Positions 24,567-33,399 are shown, counted from the first letter of the stretch. The stretch is 64,000 nt of DNA from Terriglobia bacterium (GCA_020073385.1 JAIQFH010000001.1:310001-374000), one strand, 5' to 3'. A program made the numbers and translations. The notes: generated from the sequence alone by a model not told the origin.

Positions 24567-25868
24567 ATGTCTCACTACGAATTGCGGTGCCGCGAATGCG
24601 GACGGACGTGGGGAAACCAGCCCCGCTCCATCTGCGACGATTGTTTCTCCCCCCTCGAAGTCGCTTACGACTACGACGCATTGAAAGCTTCTGTCAGTCG
24701 TGAGCGCATCTCGCAGCGGGCACCGAACATGTGGCGCTACTCCGAACTGTTGCCCCTCCCCCCAAGCTTCACCCCGCGTTTGCCGGTTGGCTTCACGCCG
24801 CTCTTCAACGCGCCGCAGTTGGCGCAGAAGTTGAGCGGCACTGCTGCTGCAGGAAATCTGTACATCAAGAACGACGCAGTTTGTCTTCCCACGTTGAGCT
24901 TCAAGGATCGTGTCGTTGCCGTAGCCCTCTCCCAAGCTCGTGCTTTTGGCTTCGACACCGTCTCGTGTTCCTCGACGGGAAACCTGGCAAACGCGGTTGC
25001 TGCACACGCGGCGCGCGAAGGCCTGAAGGCATGGATCTTCATCCCGTCTGATCTCGAGCCTGCGAAGATTCTCGGCACGAACGTTTTCGGCGCCAAGGTT
25101 GTACGCATCGCCGGGAACTACGATCAGGTCAACCGCCTCTGCTCGCAGATCGCAGACGAACATCGTTGGGGATTCGTGAATGTCAACCTGCGTCCGTACT
25201 ACGCGGAAGGATCCAAGACCGTCGGATTTGAGATCGCCGAACAACTCGGCTGGCGTCTGCCCGACAACATCGTCTGCCCTATGGCTGGCGGATCGTTAAT
25301 CACCAAGATCAGGAAAGCGTTCGATGAACTGATCAAACTAGGTCTGGTCGAACCGAAGGAAGTGAAGTTCTTCGGCGCGCAAGCGACCGGATGCTCTCCG
25401 ATCTCGACTGCGGTAAAGAGCGGCAGTCCTGAGATCGAACCGCAGAAGCCGAATACCATCGCGCGCTCGCTCGCGATCGGTAATCCCGCCGACGGACACT
25501 ACGCCATCAAGACCATCAAGAACAGCGGAGGATGGAGTGAAGACGTCAGCGATCCGGAAGTGGTCGACTCGATCCGTCTGCTCGCGGAGAGCGAAGGCAT
25601 CTTCACCGAAACCGCAGGCGGAGTTACGGTCGGTTGTGCTGGCAAGTTATATCGTCAAGACCGTATTCTGCCGGATGAAACCACGGTGCTGTGCATCACC
25701 GGAAATGGTTTGAAGACCACGGATGTGCTCGCTGGTGTGTACAAGACAGAGCGGCCGATCGCTCCGAAGCTCGCGGAGTTCGAGGCGCATCTGCAGCAGA
25801 CGCTGGACTTGGATGAAGTTCCCGGCGTTGTCGCCGCAGCGCAAGAAGCCGCGGAGATTGGAGCATAG
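24567..25868 (+). CDS. thrC: Threonine synthase-like PLP enzyme under SAM-riboswitch control
   Basis: An N-terminal zinc ribbon (CRECG near residue 8, CDDC near residue 23) precedes a fold-type II PLP domain. The PLP lysine is Lys113 (TLSFKDR), the phosphate loop is SSTGNLANA, and ITGNGLKTTD closes the site. By family it converts O-phosphohomoserine to threonine. Control by a SAM riboswitch and pairing, 2 bases apart, with a MoaD/ThiS-like sulfur carrier suggest instead that it may use O-phosphohomoserine, or a related ester, with carrier thiocarboxylate to make homocysteine, as CysM does with CysO for cysteine. The family call is firm; the alternative activity is inference. Confidence 0.85.
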   Translation: MSHYELRCRECGRTWGNQPRSICDDCFSPLEVAYDYDALKASVSRERISQRAPNMWRYSELLPLPPSFTPRLPVGFTPLFNAPQLAQKLSGTAAAGNLYIKNDAVCLPTLSFKDRVVAVALSQARAFGFDTVSCSSTGNLANAVAAHAAREGLKAWIFIPSDLEPAKILGTNVFGAKVVRIAGNYDQVNRLCSQIADEHRWGFVNVNLRPYYAEGSKTVGFEIAEQLGWRLPDNIVCPMAGGSLITKIRKAFDELIKLGLVEPKEVKFFGAQATGCSPISTAVKSGSPEIEPQKPNTIARSLAIGNPADGHYAIKTIKNSGGWSEDVSDPEVVDSIRLLAESEGIFTETAGGVTVGCAGKLYRQDRILPDETTVLCITGNGLKTTDVLAGVYKTERPIAPKLAEFEAHLQQTLDLDEVPGVVAAAQEAAEIGA

Positions 25869-25870
25869 GC

Positions 25871-26152
25871 ATGCCGATTACGGTCAGCATTCCAACCGCA
25901 TTGCGACGTCATACCGAAGGAGTGGCCTCGATCACGTGTGCCGCGGCGAATCTTGGTGATTTGTTCTCGGTGCTCGACGAGAAGTTCCCCGACCTGAAGC
26001 CGCACCTGCGTGACGACAAGGGCCAGATTCGCCGTTTCCTGAACATCTACGTGAACGAAGAGGACATCCGCTTTCTGGGCGGACCATCCTACGCGTTTCA
26101 GGAAGGCGACGAAGTGCTGCTGGTGCCATCGATCGCGGGCGGCGCGCAGTAG
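25871..26152 (+). CDS. MoaD/ThiS-family sulfur-carrier protein with a GGAQ tail
   Basis: The 93-residue beta-grasp protein shows ITVSIPTALRRHT at the start, the LFSVLDEKFP helix, FLNIYVNEEDIRFLGG and the closing EGDEVLLVPSIAGG followed by Ala-Gln. Carriers of this family are adenylated and thiocarboxylated on a C-terminal Gly-Gly. The extra Ala-Gln would have to be removed first, as JAMM-type peptidases do for QbsE and HcyS. No such peptidase or E1-like enzyme lies nearby. Its start 2 bases after the ThrC-like gene indicates one operon. It could serve cysteine, homocysteine or molybdopterin synthesis; the context favours a sulfur amino acid. Confidence 0.85.
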   Translation: MPITVSIPTALRRHTEGVASITCAAANLGDLFSVLDEKFPDLKPHLRDDKGQIRRFLNIYVNEEDIRFLGGPSYAFQEGDEVLLVPSIAGGAQ

Positions 26153-26550
26153 TCCGGCACTTAAATTCCACCCTGCAGCGAATCGAGTTGGATATCGCGC
26201 GTACCTCACGTGCAGCGCTCAATTTGGAGTTCCCCACTGATCACAGAAACATCTTGCCAACATTGGTTGTGATCTCCTGTTGGTTCTCTGCTAACGTTCG
26301 CACGTTTTGTGTGCGTAGATCTCGGGAAATCTACAAGACGGTTCAACACACCTGTGCGCACAGATTCCTCTTTGGATGTGAGGTTTCGAGCGCGATTGCG
26401 ATTGAAGAATTTACATTTCGATGACCACAATTCACGCTATCGCTTTCACGTCGACAACGTCTGAATCGGCATCGTCGCCGCGCCCGCAGCGGAGTTTGCC
26501 GTCTCAGTTGCAACGAACGAGGATGCGCGGCAGCGATTCCGGAGTGGTCT
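26153..26550. other. Intergenic region with nothing recognised
   Basis: The 398 bases are mixed in composition and show no convincing gene, strong hairpin or repeat. A promoter for the TPR-protein gene is expected near its right end but is not obvious. Confidence 0.4.
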
Positions 26551-27546
26551 ATGACGGGTCGCTCAATCGCGGTAGTTCTTCTTCTCCTCGGCAGAGCCTG
26601 CGCACAATTTGGATCTACATCCTCTGACGTCGTAGCACGACTGCGGGTACGAGTCACCTTCGGGGATCATGCTCCCTGTAACTCCTCGACTCGCGTTGTG
26701 CTCACTGGAGCCATGGGCTTCGCCCTCGCGGAAGGGCCGGTGAACGGCGAATGCACGGCAGAATTCTTCGACGTGCCATCTGGACGATATCGTGTAACCG
26801 TGCAAGGTGCAGACGCCTCGAATGCTGACGAAGGCGATGTCGAGGTCAATTCGGTTGTCACTCAGGACCTGGAAGTTCGGGCAAAGCACACTGAAGACTC
26901 GGATCCGAGTGCGTGGACCGCACACGCAAGCTTCATCTCGGTGAAAGATCTCGGAGTTCCATCAAACGCCGCAAAGGAATTCGAGAAAGCGAGTCGTCTG
27001 ATCGCAAAGCAAGACTGGGCAAAAGCTACAGAACGCCTGCAAAAGGGCCTTGCACTTTATCCCAATTACGCGACCGGATACAACAATCTCGGCGCGGTCT
27101 ATTCCTTCTTGGGAAACAACGCGCAAGCGCGCGAGGCGTTGCAACAAGCGATTAGCCTGGATGATCGTCTGGCGCCAGCGTACGTCAACCTCGGTCGTCT
27201 CAGTTTTCTGGAGAAGGACTATCCCGCTGCGGAATCTCTGTTAACCCGAGCCATCAGTCTGGCTCCCACTGAGAATGCAGAAGAACTGTTTCTGCTCGCT
27301 TACTCTCAGCTCACCGATCATCATCTGGATCAGGCCCTTCAGACAAGCCGACAAGGACACACTGCAAACCTGAATCACCACGCCTATTTGCACCTGGTTG
27401 CTGCCAACGCTTGCGAGCAACAGAGCAAGATCGCGGATTCGATGTCCGAGTTGGAAGCTTACCTTAGCGAAGAACCAAACGGCGTTCGGTCAGAGAAAGT
27501 CCGAAAAGCCTTGGCAACATTTCAGGCGCAAACTGCGGCACGTTGA
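26551..27546 (+). CDS. Secreted TPR-repeat protein with a carboxypeptidase-regulatory-like N-domain
   Basis: A signal peptide (SIAVVLLLLGRACAQ) precedes a beta-sandwich domain at about 28-110 (RVRVTFGDHAPCNSSTRVVLTG ... AEFFDVPSGRYRVTVQG), like the CarboxypepD regulatory fold. TPR units follow from 145 to 320 (DWAKATERLQKGLALYPNYATGY, NNAQAREALQQAISLDDRLAPAY, DYPAAESLLTRAISLAP). Proteins of this layout are abundant in Acidobacteriota and probably scaffold envelope complexes; no partner is evident here. The start lacks a strong ribosome-binding site. Confidence 0.78.
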   Translation: MTGRSIAVVLLLLGRACAQFGSTSSDVVARLRVRVTFGDHAPCNSSTRVVLTGAMGFALAEGPVNGECTAEFFDVPSGRYRVTVQGADASNADEGDVEVNSVVTQDLEVRAKHTEDSDPSAWTAHASFISVKDLGVPSNAAKEFEKASRLIAKQDWAKATERLQKGLALYPNYATGYNNLGAVYSFLGNNAQAREALQQAISLDDRLAPAYVNLGRLSFLEKDYPAAESLLTRAISLAPTENAEELFLLAYSQLTDHHLDQALQTSRQGHTANLNHHAYLHLVAANACEQQSKIADSMSELEAYLSEEPNGVRSEKVRKALATFQAQTAAR

Positions 27547-27562
27547 GCGCCGCTACAGCGGA

Positions 27563-28546
27563 CTAGTATTGCGGCTCGGCTGAAACTTGTCCGGTTGATA
27601 AGCGCAGTTCTTTCGAACGATCGATGACCCACTGCGGAAATACTGGCGCTCCTTGCGGAATCTTGCCTTGCGTGATGGCCCAGTGATCGATCCAGCCGGT
27701 TCCTTCTTCTCCCACGTAGGTATCGGGCAAGCTGTAGACGGGGTCGCTAAGAGCGTCTTGCAGCGGGATGAAGCGATACCCTCGTTTGCGCAGAACGTCG
27801 AGCAACTCGCCGATGTGATCGGCTTCCAGATTGCTCGCATGCAGTAACAGAATCTGTTTTGGTTCGTAACCCACGAGCTTGGCGGATTGCTGCTCGGAGT
27901 AGGCGAATACCGCGTCGTGGTAAGCGAGATAGTCCTTCACAATTTGTTGTTGCATGGCTGTATCATTGCGCTTCTTGGCGTCTTCGTAGATGCCGGCGAA
28001 TGCCCAATCCCATCCATCCAACGTGATTGGTGCGATCCGATATCCGCGCCGCGTTAGAAATTCTTCGGCCTTGCGGCGGGTTTCGAGATCGCGGCCGGTG
28101 TCCAGATAGGGGTGGCGGAAGTAGCGCAGCTTCATCTTGCGCTGCGCCACCAGCATGCGTGTGACGGTCTCACCCTGGACGACATCGTCTTCCCAATCTT
28201 TCAATTCCCGCTGGTTGAGTGACATGTGGCTGAAGGTGTGATTACCCAGTTCGAATCCGTAATCGAGCCACATCTGCAATGCCTTGATGCGCTCGTCGAC
28301 CTCTCCGGGTTTGTAGAGCTTCTTCTCGTTCACGAATCCAACCACCGGAATCTTCTGGTCTCGCAGCGTCGTCAGCAGCTTAGTGGTCATGGCCGTGATA
28401 TCGGCAGCGGGCAAGCGGTCGGCCATCCCAGCGGGAAGGTCGTCAATCGTGACTGCGACCTGACGATCGAGTTTGGGCGCTTGGGAGAAAGTGCACGGGC
28501 TGAATACAACTAACAAAGGGATGACGAAAAGAAGCCGTCGGGTCAT
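27563..28546 (-). CDS. Secreted polysaccharide deacetylase (NodB-domain, CE4)
   Basis: After a signal peptide (LLFVIPLLVVFSPCTFSQ) the NodB domain begins with VAVTIDDLPAG, carrying the catalytic and metal Asp at 35-36, and GNHTFSHMSLNQ with the H-x3-H zinc pair. Later motifs RYFRHPYLDTG and ILLLHASNLEAD complete the site. CE4 enzymes de-N-acetylate chitin oligomers or peptidoglycan, or de-O-acetylate xylan. The ATG at 28546 is preceded by GGAGG; upstream in-frame codons would add a non-homologous leader. It faces the TetR operon divergently. Confidence 0.9.
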   Translation of the reverse strand: MTRRLLFVIPLLVVFSPCTFSQAPKLDRQVAVTIDDLPAGMADRLPAADITAMTTKLLTTLRDQKIPVVGFVNEKKLYKPGEVDERIKALQMWLDYGFELGNHTFSHMSLNQRELKDWEDDVVQGETVTRMLVAQRKMKLRYFRHPYLDTGRDLETRRKAEEFLTRRGYRIAPITLDGWDWAFAGIYEDAKKRNDTAMQQQIVKDYLAYHDAVFAYSEQQSAKLVGYEPKQILLLHASNLEADHIGELLDVLRKRGYRFIPLQDALSDPVYSLPDTYVGEEGTGWIDHWAITQGKIPQGAPVFPQWVIDRSKELRLSTGQVSAEPQY

Positions 28547-28677
28547 GCGATTCCTCCAGAGAACTTGGAACGGAAGGCCTATTAAAGCACGAGGAAAGTT
28601 CGCCGGATCATGATTGTTCTGCTCAAATCTCATCTGGCAAGAAGAACTGGCGAATCTCCGCATGTCCGGGTAGAATC

Positions 28678-28695
28678 TAACTAACTGGTTAATTA
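28678..28695. promoter_or_regulatory. Imperfect palindrome at the TetR start (candidate operator)
   Basis: TAACTAACTGGTTAATTA matches its own complement at 14 of 18 positions and touches the ATG of the TetR-family gene. TetR proteins typically bind such sites in their own promoter. It lies between divergent genes. Confidence 0.45.
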
Positions 28696-29403
28696 ATGAA
28701 TATGTCTCGCGTTTTGCATCGTCGTAACACGTGGCATGGCCGCCGGATGGGATCTCGCGGCCAGCCTGAGGAGAGTCGCGCCGCCATCCTGCGGGCAGCC
28801 GCGTACGAGTTTGCCGAGTATGGCATTGCGGGGGCCCGCACTGACACGATTGCCCGTGAGGCACGGGTCAACAAGGCGCTCCTGTATTACTACTTCAAAG
28901 ATAAGGAAACGCTTTATGGCGCGGTGCTGGACGATGCGTTTTCTGGTTTGAAGAAGACTGTGTTTCAGGTGCTTGACGGTGATCTGCCGCCGCGCGAGAA
29001 GATCCTCGCCTATGCGGGAGCGTATTTTGATTTCATCGCTTTGAACCAACTGTACCCGCGACTGATGCAGCGCGAAATGATGCGGGCGCGGGAGGGCCAA
29101 TCTCCGCACATCGAGAAGGTCATCAAGAATTACATCCAGCCGATTTTTCTCCGGGTCAGCGAAGTGCTGCGGCAGGGAATTGCTGAGGGATACTTCCGTC
29201 CGGTAAATCCCGCGCATTTCGTGCAATCTATCGTGGCCATGATCGTCTTCTACTTCAGCAGTGCGCCGATGATGCAGAAGATCGTGGGCTTCAATCCTTT
29301 AACGCCGGAGCGAATCGCGGAGCGGCGGGCCTCGGCGCTGGATTTCATTTCCGCCGCGTTGTTCCTGCCCAAACGTAACGCCTCACAAGGAGCACGTTCA
29401 TGA
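28696..29403 (+). CDS. TetR/AcrR-family transcriptional regulator (CecR-like)
   Basis: The N-terminal helix-turn-helix (AILRAAAYEFAEYGIAGARTDTIAREARVNKALLYYYFKDKETLYG, about 28-75) is followed by a ligand domain with ALNQLYPRLMQREMM, as in the CecR/YbiH group with its DUF1956-type C-domain. It probably represses the efflux genes that follow, whose first ATG overlaps its stop (ATGA). The start is uncertain: ATG at 28696 or 28702, or at 28747 (MGSRGQPEE), which better fits typical TetR length. A palindrome overlaps the first start. Confidence 0.87.
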   Translation: MNMSRVLHRRNTWHGRRMGSRGQPEESRAAILRAAAYEFAEYGIAGARTDTIAREARVNKALLYYYFKDKETLYGAVLDDAFSGLKKTVFQVLDGDLPPREKILAYAGAYFDFIALNQLYPRLMQREMMRAREGQSPHIEKVIKNYIQPIFLRVSEVLRQGIAEGYFRPVNPAHFVQSIVAMIVFYFSSAPMMQKIVGFNPLTPERIAERRASALDFISAALFLPKRNASQGARS

Positions 29404-30491
29404 GCGCGCGCAATCGATTCTTTATTCTTCTGGGCATCATCTTCATCGCTGCAGCGACCTATTACTTCTTTTCTGCCGATCACTCGCGGGACATGGTGCT
29501 GATCGGCACTGTGGACGCCAATCAGGTGATCGTTAGCGCGCAAGTCGAAGGGCGCATACAAAAACTCCTGGTGGATGAGGGGACGCCTGTGAAGGTCGGC
29601 GACTTGATCGCAGTGCTCGATCCCTCAGAGTTACAGGCGCAAGACGCGGCAGCTACGGCGACGATCAGCAGTCTGCAACATAAAGTTGCGGAGATGCAGC
29701 ATACGGAAGAATCGACATCGGGCTCGACGAGCAGCGACGTGGCGAACGCGGAAGCCAAAGTCTCGTCAGCGAAGGCTCAGTTGCTGCAGGCGAAAGCAAC
29801 ACTCGATCGCACGGAAAGCGACAGCCGCCGGATCATCGCGCTGGCAAAGGCAGGAATCGCTTCCGATCAGGAGCGCGTTCAGGCGGAAACTAATCTGCAA
29901 GCGGCGCAAGCGACGGTCCAAGCGCAACAGGATCTGGTGACAGCGGCAGGTGCGGATCTGAAGGCAGCGATTGCGCGAACCCACCAGGCCAATGCGGCAA
30001 AGAGTACTGTGGCCGCCACGGAGGCTGATCTCAAGAACGCGATGGCGCTGAAAAATCAAATGGCGGTTCGGCTAGGGTACACGAATGTTTACGCCCCGGT
30101 GAGCGGAACCGTCTCTGTGCGCGCGGCCCGGCAAGGTGAAGTTGTGAATATAGGCGCACCAATCGTCACAATCGTCGATCTCAGCGATACCTGGGCGCGA
30201 GCGGCGATTCCTGAAACCTACGCCGACCATATTGGTTATGGCGACATGCTTCGCGTGCGTCTTCCCGGCGGAACGGTTACCAGCGGCAAGGTGTTCTTCA
30301 AGGGAGTCGAGGGTGACTTCGCCACGCAACGCGATGTCAGCCGCCGCAAACGCGACATCAAGACCATCGTCTTGAAAGTGCGGCTCGATAATCCGAAGGG
30401 CGCTTACGTACCCGGAATGACTGCAGAAGTTCTGGTTTCACCCGAACAACTGAAGAATGGTGCGGCGCAAAACGCAAAGGCCTCGGAGTGA
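29400..30491 (+). CDS. HlyD/EmrA-type membrane fusion protein (YbhG-like)
   Basis: One N-terminal membrane helix (FFILLGIIFIAAATYYFF) anchors the protein. A biotinyl-lipoyl half (VIVSAQVEGRIQKLLVDEGTPVKVGDLIAVLDP), a long Ala/Gln-rich coiled coil (about 80-215), the second lipoyl half (YAPVSGTVSVRAARQGEVVNIGAPIVTIVD) and a beta-barrel follow. It links an inner-membrane ABC exporter to the outer membrane. It overlaps the TetR gene by 4 bases and the ATPase gene follows directly, so the four genes form one operon like E. coli cecR-ybhGFSR. Confidence 0.92.
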   Translation: MSARNRFFILLGIIFIAAATYYFFSADHSRDMVLIGTVDANQVIVSAQVEGRIQKLLVDEGTPVKVGDLIAVLDPSELQAQDAAATATISSLQHKVAEMQHTEESTSGSTSSDVANAEAKVSSAKAQLLQAKATLDRTESDSRRIIALAKAGIASDQERVQAETNLQAAQATVQAQQDLVTAAGADLKAAIARTHQANAAKSTVAATEADLKNAMALKNQMAVRLGYTNVYAPVSGTVSVRAARQGEVVNIGAPIVTIVDLSDTWARAAIPETYADHIGYGDMLRVRLPGGTVTSGKVFFKGVEGDFATQRDVSRRKRDIKTIVLKVRLDNPKGAYVPGMTAEVLVSPEQLKNGAAQNAKASE

Positions 30492-30493
30492 TC

Positions 30494-31564
30494 ATGGCAG
30501 CTGAATCCAATGCAAAGCCGGATGCTCCGAACCATACGCTTGAACGGCCGGTCTACGATCCCAAGGCGCCGTCAGCGATCGAAGTTGAGCACATCGTGAA
30601 AAAGTACGGTGACTTTACCGCCGTGGACGACGTCTCCTTCAGCGTAAAAGAAGGCGAGATCTTCGGACTGCTCGGTCCGAACGGCGCGGGGAAATCAACG
30701 CTGATTCGCATGATGACGACCCTCATCCCGATCACATCGGGGAAGGCTCGCATTGCGGGACACGACGTCGCTAAAGAACCGAATGCCGCGCGTCGAATGA
30801 TCGGCGTAATTCCGCAAGCTCTTACCAGCGATCTCGATCTCACCGTCGAAGAAAACATGAATATCTACGCCAAGCTCTACGACGTTCCGGCGAAACAGCG
30901 TAAAAAATCAATCGATGAACTTCTGGAACTGGTCGATCTCACCAAGTGGCGGAATGCGCAGACCAAGACTCTCTCCGGAGGGATGCGGCGGCGTCTGGAA
31001 ATCGCACGCGGGCTGGTTCATCATCCCCGGATCTTCTTTCTCGACGAACCGACGACCGGTCTGGACCCTGTTTCCCGTGTTGCCGTGTGGGAGATGCTAG
31101 GGAACATCAAGGAGCACCGCCAGTTGACAATTCTCATCACGACCCACTACATGGATGAGGCCGACCGGTTGTGCGACCGCATCGCGATTGTGGATCACGG
31201 CAAACTCGTGGCCCTGGATACACCGATGGCACTAAAGGCGAGCGTGCCGGGATCGACGGTCATCGAAGTTCAGTTCGAGAATCCTCCCGGCGACCTGGAG
31301 CAGAAGCTGCATACGCTCGATGACGTCACATCGGTGCAGCACGAGGGAGCGGGTATGTTTCGCGTGCTGACCAGCGACGGCTCGCGCACGACGACTGAAT
31401 TGGTCGAAATGGCGGTGCACAACGGAGTGCGGGTAAAGACGCTCACCGTTCAGAACACAACCCTGGACGACGCCTTCGTTCACTACACGGGGCGGCAACT
31501 TCGTGACGAATTGCAGAAGGCTCATGCCTTTGTGATGCCACCAAGGCCGGGCCTGCAACCGTGA
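30494..31564 (+). CDS. ABC exporter ATP-binding subunit (DrrA/YbhF-like)
   Basis: The nucleotide-binding domain shows Walker A (LLGPNGAGKST), the signature LSGGMRRRLEIARG, Walker B (RIFFLDEPTTGLDP) and the H-loop TTHYMDEADRL. The C-terminal 80 residues form the DrrA-type extension (STVIEVQFENPPGDLEQKL and beyond). It powers the permease encoded next, probably to expel drugs or lipophilic compounds. GGAG five bases before the ATG at 30494 favours that start; a GTG at 30488 overlaps the preceding stop. E. coli YbhF is a double ATPase, whereas this protein has a single domain. Confidence 0.93.
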   Translation: MAAESNAKPDAPNHTLERPVYDPKAPSAIEVEHIVKKYGDFTAVDDVSFSVKEGEIFGLLGPNGAGKSTLIRMMTTLIPITSGKARIAGHDVAKEPNAARRMIGVIPQALTSDLDLTVEENMNIYAKLYDVPAKQRKKSIDELLELVDLTKWRNAQTKTLSGGMRRRLEIARGLVHHPRIFFLDEPTTGLDPVSRVAVWEMLGNIKEHRQLTILITTHYMDEADRLCDRIAIVDHGKLVALDTPMALKASVPGSTVIEVQFENPPGDLEQKLHTLDDVTSVQHEGAGMFRVLTSDGSRTTTELVEMAVHNGVRVKTLTVQNTTLDDAFVHYTGRQLRDELQKAHAFVMPPRPGLQP

Positions 31565-31600
31565 TTGGCCTCACAGAGTAAAGACTTGGAGTTTTAATCG

Positions 31601-32713
31601 ATGAACCGAATGATGGCAATTGTGGAGCGCGAGATGCGCAAGTTCTTCCGCTCACCGGCGCTGATGCTGGCGTCGATGATCTTTCCTCTAGTGCAGCTCA
31701 TCATTCTGGGCAACGCATTCGGCGGGAAGATTCACGATGCTAAGATCGCAATTGTCGATCAGGACGGAGGCCCGCAGGCTCTCAGGATACGCGAGGCGTT
31801 TGATTCGGTACGTGCCAACATCCGCACATTTACGCCGATCACTTACGACAGTGACAAGCGGGCAGCCGAAGACGTGCGCAACGGCAAATTGCAAGGCGCG
31901 GTCATCATTCCACCGCAGTTCTCGCGGCGCGTCTATGAGCAGAACCATCCGCAGATTGTGCTGGTAGTGGATAACAGTGACAACTTCATGAGTTCAGCGG
32001 TCGAGGCCGAGCTCAGTGAACTGACCAACGCTCTGAACCAGCCGGCAGCGACGCCGCGCATTGTGCAGCAGACGGCGCTGAGCATCGTAGAGCTTTATCC
32101 CTATATCGAGTACATGAAATATCTGCTGCCGGGTTCACTCGTGCTGGCCATGTTCGTGTCGGTCATGATTGGCGGGGGCATGCTGTATATCGACGACAAA
32201 GCCCGTGGCGTCCACGAAGGCTACCTGGTCACGCCGATCACGAAGCTGGAGCTTGTTCTGGGATTGAATCTGGCGGGCGCGATCAAGGCCGTCATGACGG
32301 GCGCGATCATCGTGGGAATTGGATCGATGCTGGCAGGAGTGGGGACGATCTTTAATCCGACGACGATGGTCGGACTGGTGATCATGATCGTTTTGACCTC
32401 ATTAGCCCTGAACACGATGATGTTCCTGCTGATGGTGCGCATTGAAGATCCGCTGGTGCCACGCGCCATGTTCGGCATTCTCAATACGCTGCTGTTTTTT
32501 CCTAGCGGCTCGGTCTATCCGATTCAGGCATTTCCGCCATGGCTGCGCGCGATCGCGAGATGCGATCCGTTTACGTACGCGGTGGATGGGTTCAAGTGCC
32601 TGCTGCTGAAGGAGACTACTTTGTCGGCGGTGTGGGGGGACATGCTGTTTCTGGGCGTGTTCGCGACGGTTACACTGGGCATCGCGATTCCATTGTTCAA
32701 ACGGACGCTGTAG
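31601..32713 (+). CDS. ABC-2 type exporter permease (YbhS/YbhR-like)
   Basis: This 370-residue inner-membrane protein has a first helix after MRKFFRSPALMLASMIFPLVQLIILG, a large periplasmic loop (about 45-170, DAKIAIVDQDGG ... IVQQTALSIV), and five further helices ending in LFLGVFATVTLGIAIPLF. The segment FFPSGSVYPIQAFPPWLRAI is typical of ABC-2 permeases. It completes the tripartite exporter with the HlyD and ATPase subunits. Only one permease gene is present, so a homodimer is likely, unlike the YbhS/YbhR pair. Confidence 0.92.
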   Translation: MNRMMAIVEREMRKFFRSPALMLASMIFPLVQLIILGNAFGGKIHDAKIAIVDQDGGPQALRIREAFDSVRANIRTFTPITYDSDKRAAEDVRNGKLQGAVIIPPQFSRRVYEQNHPQIVLVVDNSDNFMSSAVEAELSELTNALNQPAATPRIVQQTALSIVELYPYIEYMKYLLPGSLVLAMFVSVMIGGGMLYIDDKARGVHEGYLVTPITKLELVLGLNLAGAIKAVMTGAIIVGIGSMLAGVGTIFNPTTMVGLVIMIVLTSLALNTMMFLLMVRIEDPLVPRAMFGILNTLLFFPSGSVYPIQAFPPWLRAIARCDPFTYAVDGFKCLLLKETTLSAVWGDMLFLGVFATVTLGIAIPLFKRTL

Positions 32714-32772
32714 AGTGCTGCTTGGCGCCCGGCGGGCGAGTTGCCCGCCGGACAACCGCTGAGAGGGCAGTG

Positions 32773-33291
32773 CTATTTGGCTTTGATATCCGCTGACGCT
32801 CGCGTGGTTTCCCAATCGAGGTTCATCGCGCACCCGTTGCCGGACTTCTCATAGGAGATCGTGAAGTTTTCGACGGGCGCCGGAAGCTTCGATACTTTCA
32901 TGTCGACGCGAGCGAGATCCTTGTCCTGTCCAGGGTACTGAGTGCCCCATTCGCCAGTTCCCTTGCTGATCACCAGGCTCCACTTGTCTGCGTTGGGCAC
33001 GGTGAAGATCGTATACTTGCCGGCTGGAACATTCGTTCCGCCGACGACGATGTCGGAGCTCGTCACGAAGGTTGTGGCTTCATTTGCGCCCGTGCGCCAC
33101 ACTTCGCCAAAGGGGACGAGGCCACCGTAAATCTTGCGTCCCTTCATGCGCGGGCTGGAATAATCTGTCTTGACCGTTTTGCCGCCGCCAAGGTCGCAAG
33201 AGGCCGAAGCGGCCGGACTCGGACGCTGAGCGAAACAGGCGGTGGCGGCTAGAGATGCGAACAGCGCGAGGAGGGCGATTCTTTTCTGCAT
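32773..33291 (-). CDS. DUF2911 family secreted protein
   Basis: A signal peptide (ALLALFASLAATACFAQ) is followed by the DUF2911 domain: VKTDYSSPRMKGRKIYGGLVPFGEVWRTGANEATTF, then PAGKYTIFTVP and a Trp-rich beta segment. The family is common in Bacteroidota and Acidobacteriota, is periplasmic, and has no assigned function. GGAGA precedes the ATG at 33291. It converges with the permease gene across a GC-rich hairpin near 32725-32755 (GCCCGGCGGGC / GCCCGCCGG). Confidence 0.85.
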   Translation of the reverse strand: MQKRIALLALFASLAATACFAQRPSPAASASCDLGGGKTVKTDYSSPRMKGRKIYGGLVPFGEVWRTGANEATTFVTSSDIVVGGTNVPAGKYTIFTVPNADKWSLVISKGTGEWGTQYPGQDKDLARVDMKVSKLPAPVENFTISYEKSGNGCAMNLDWETTRASADIKAK

Positions 33292-33399
33292 GGTTTCTCC
33301 TTGTGAGTAGCTGGAATAGCAAGAGTTCTTTGACGTTTGAGATTTGATTTTGTCAGCGGCCCATTATCCTCCACGGCGTAGCGCAGTTACAATCGTTGC

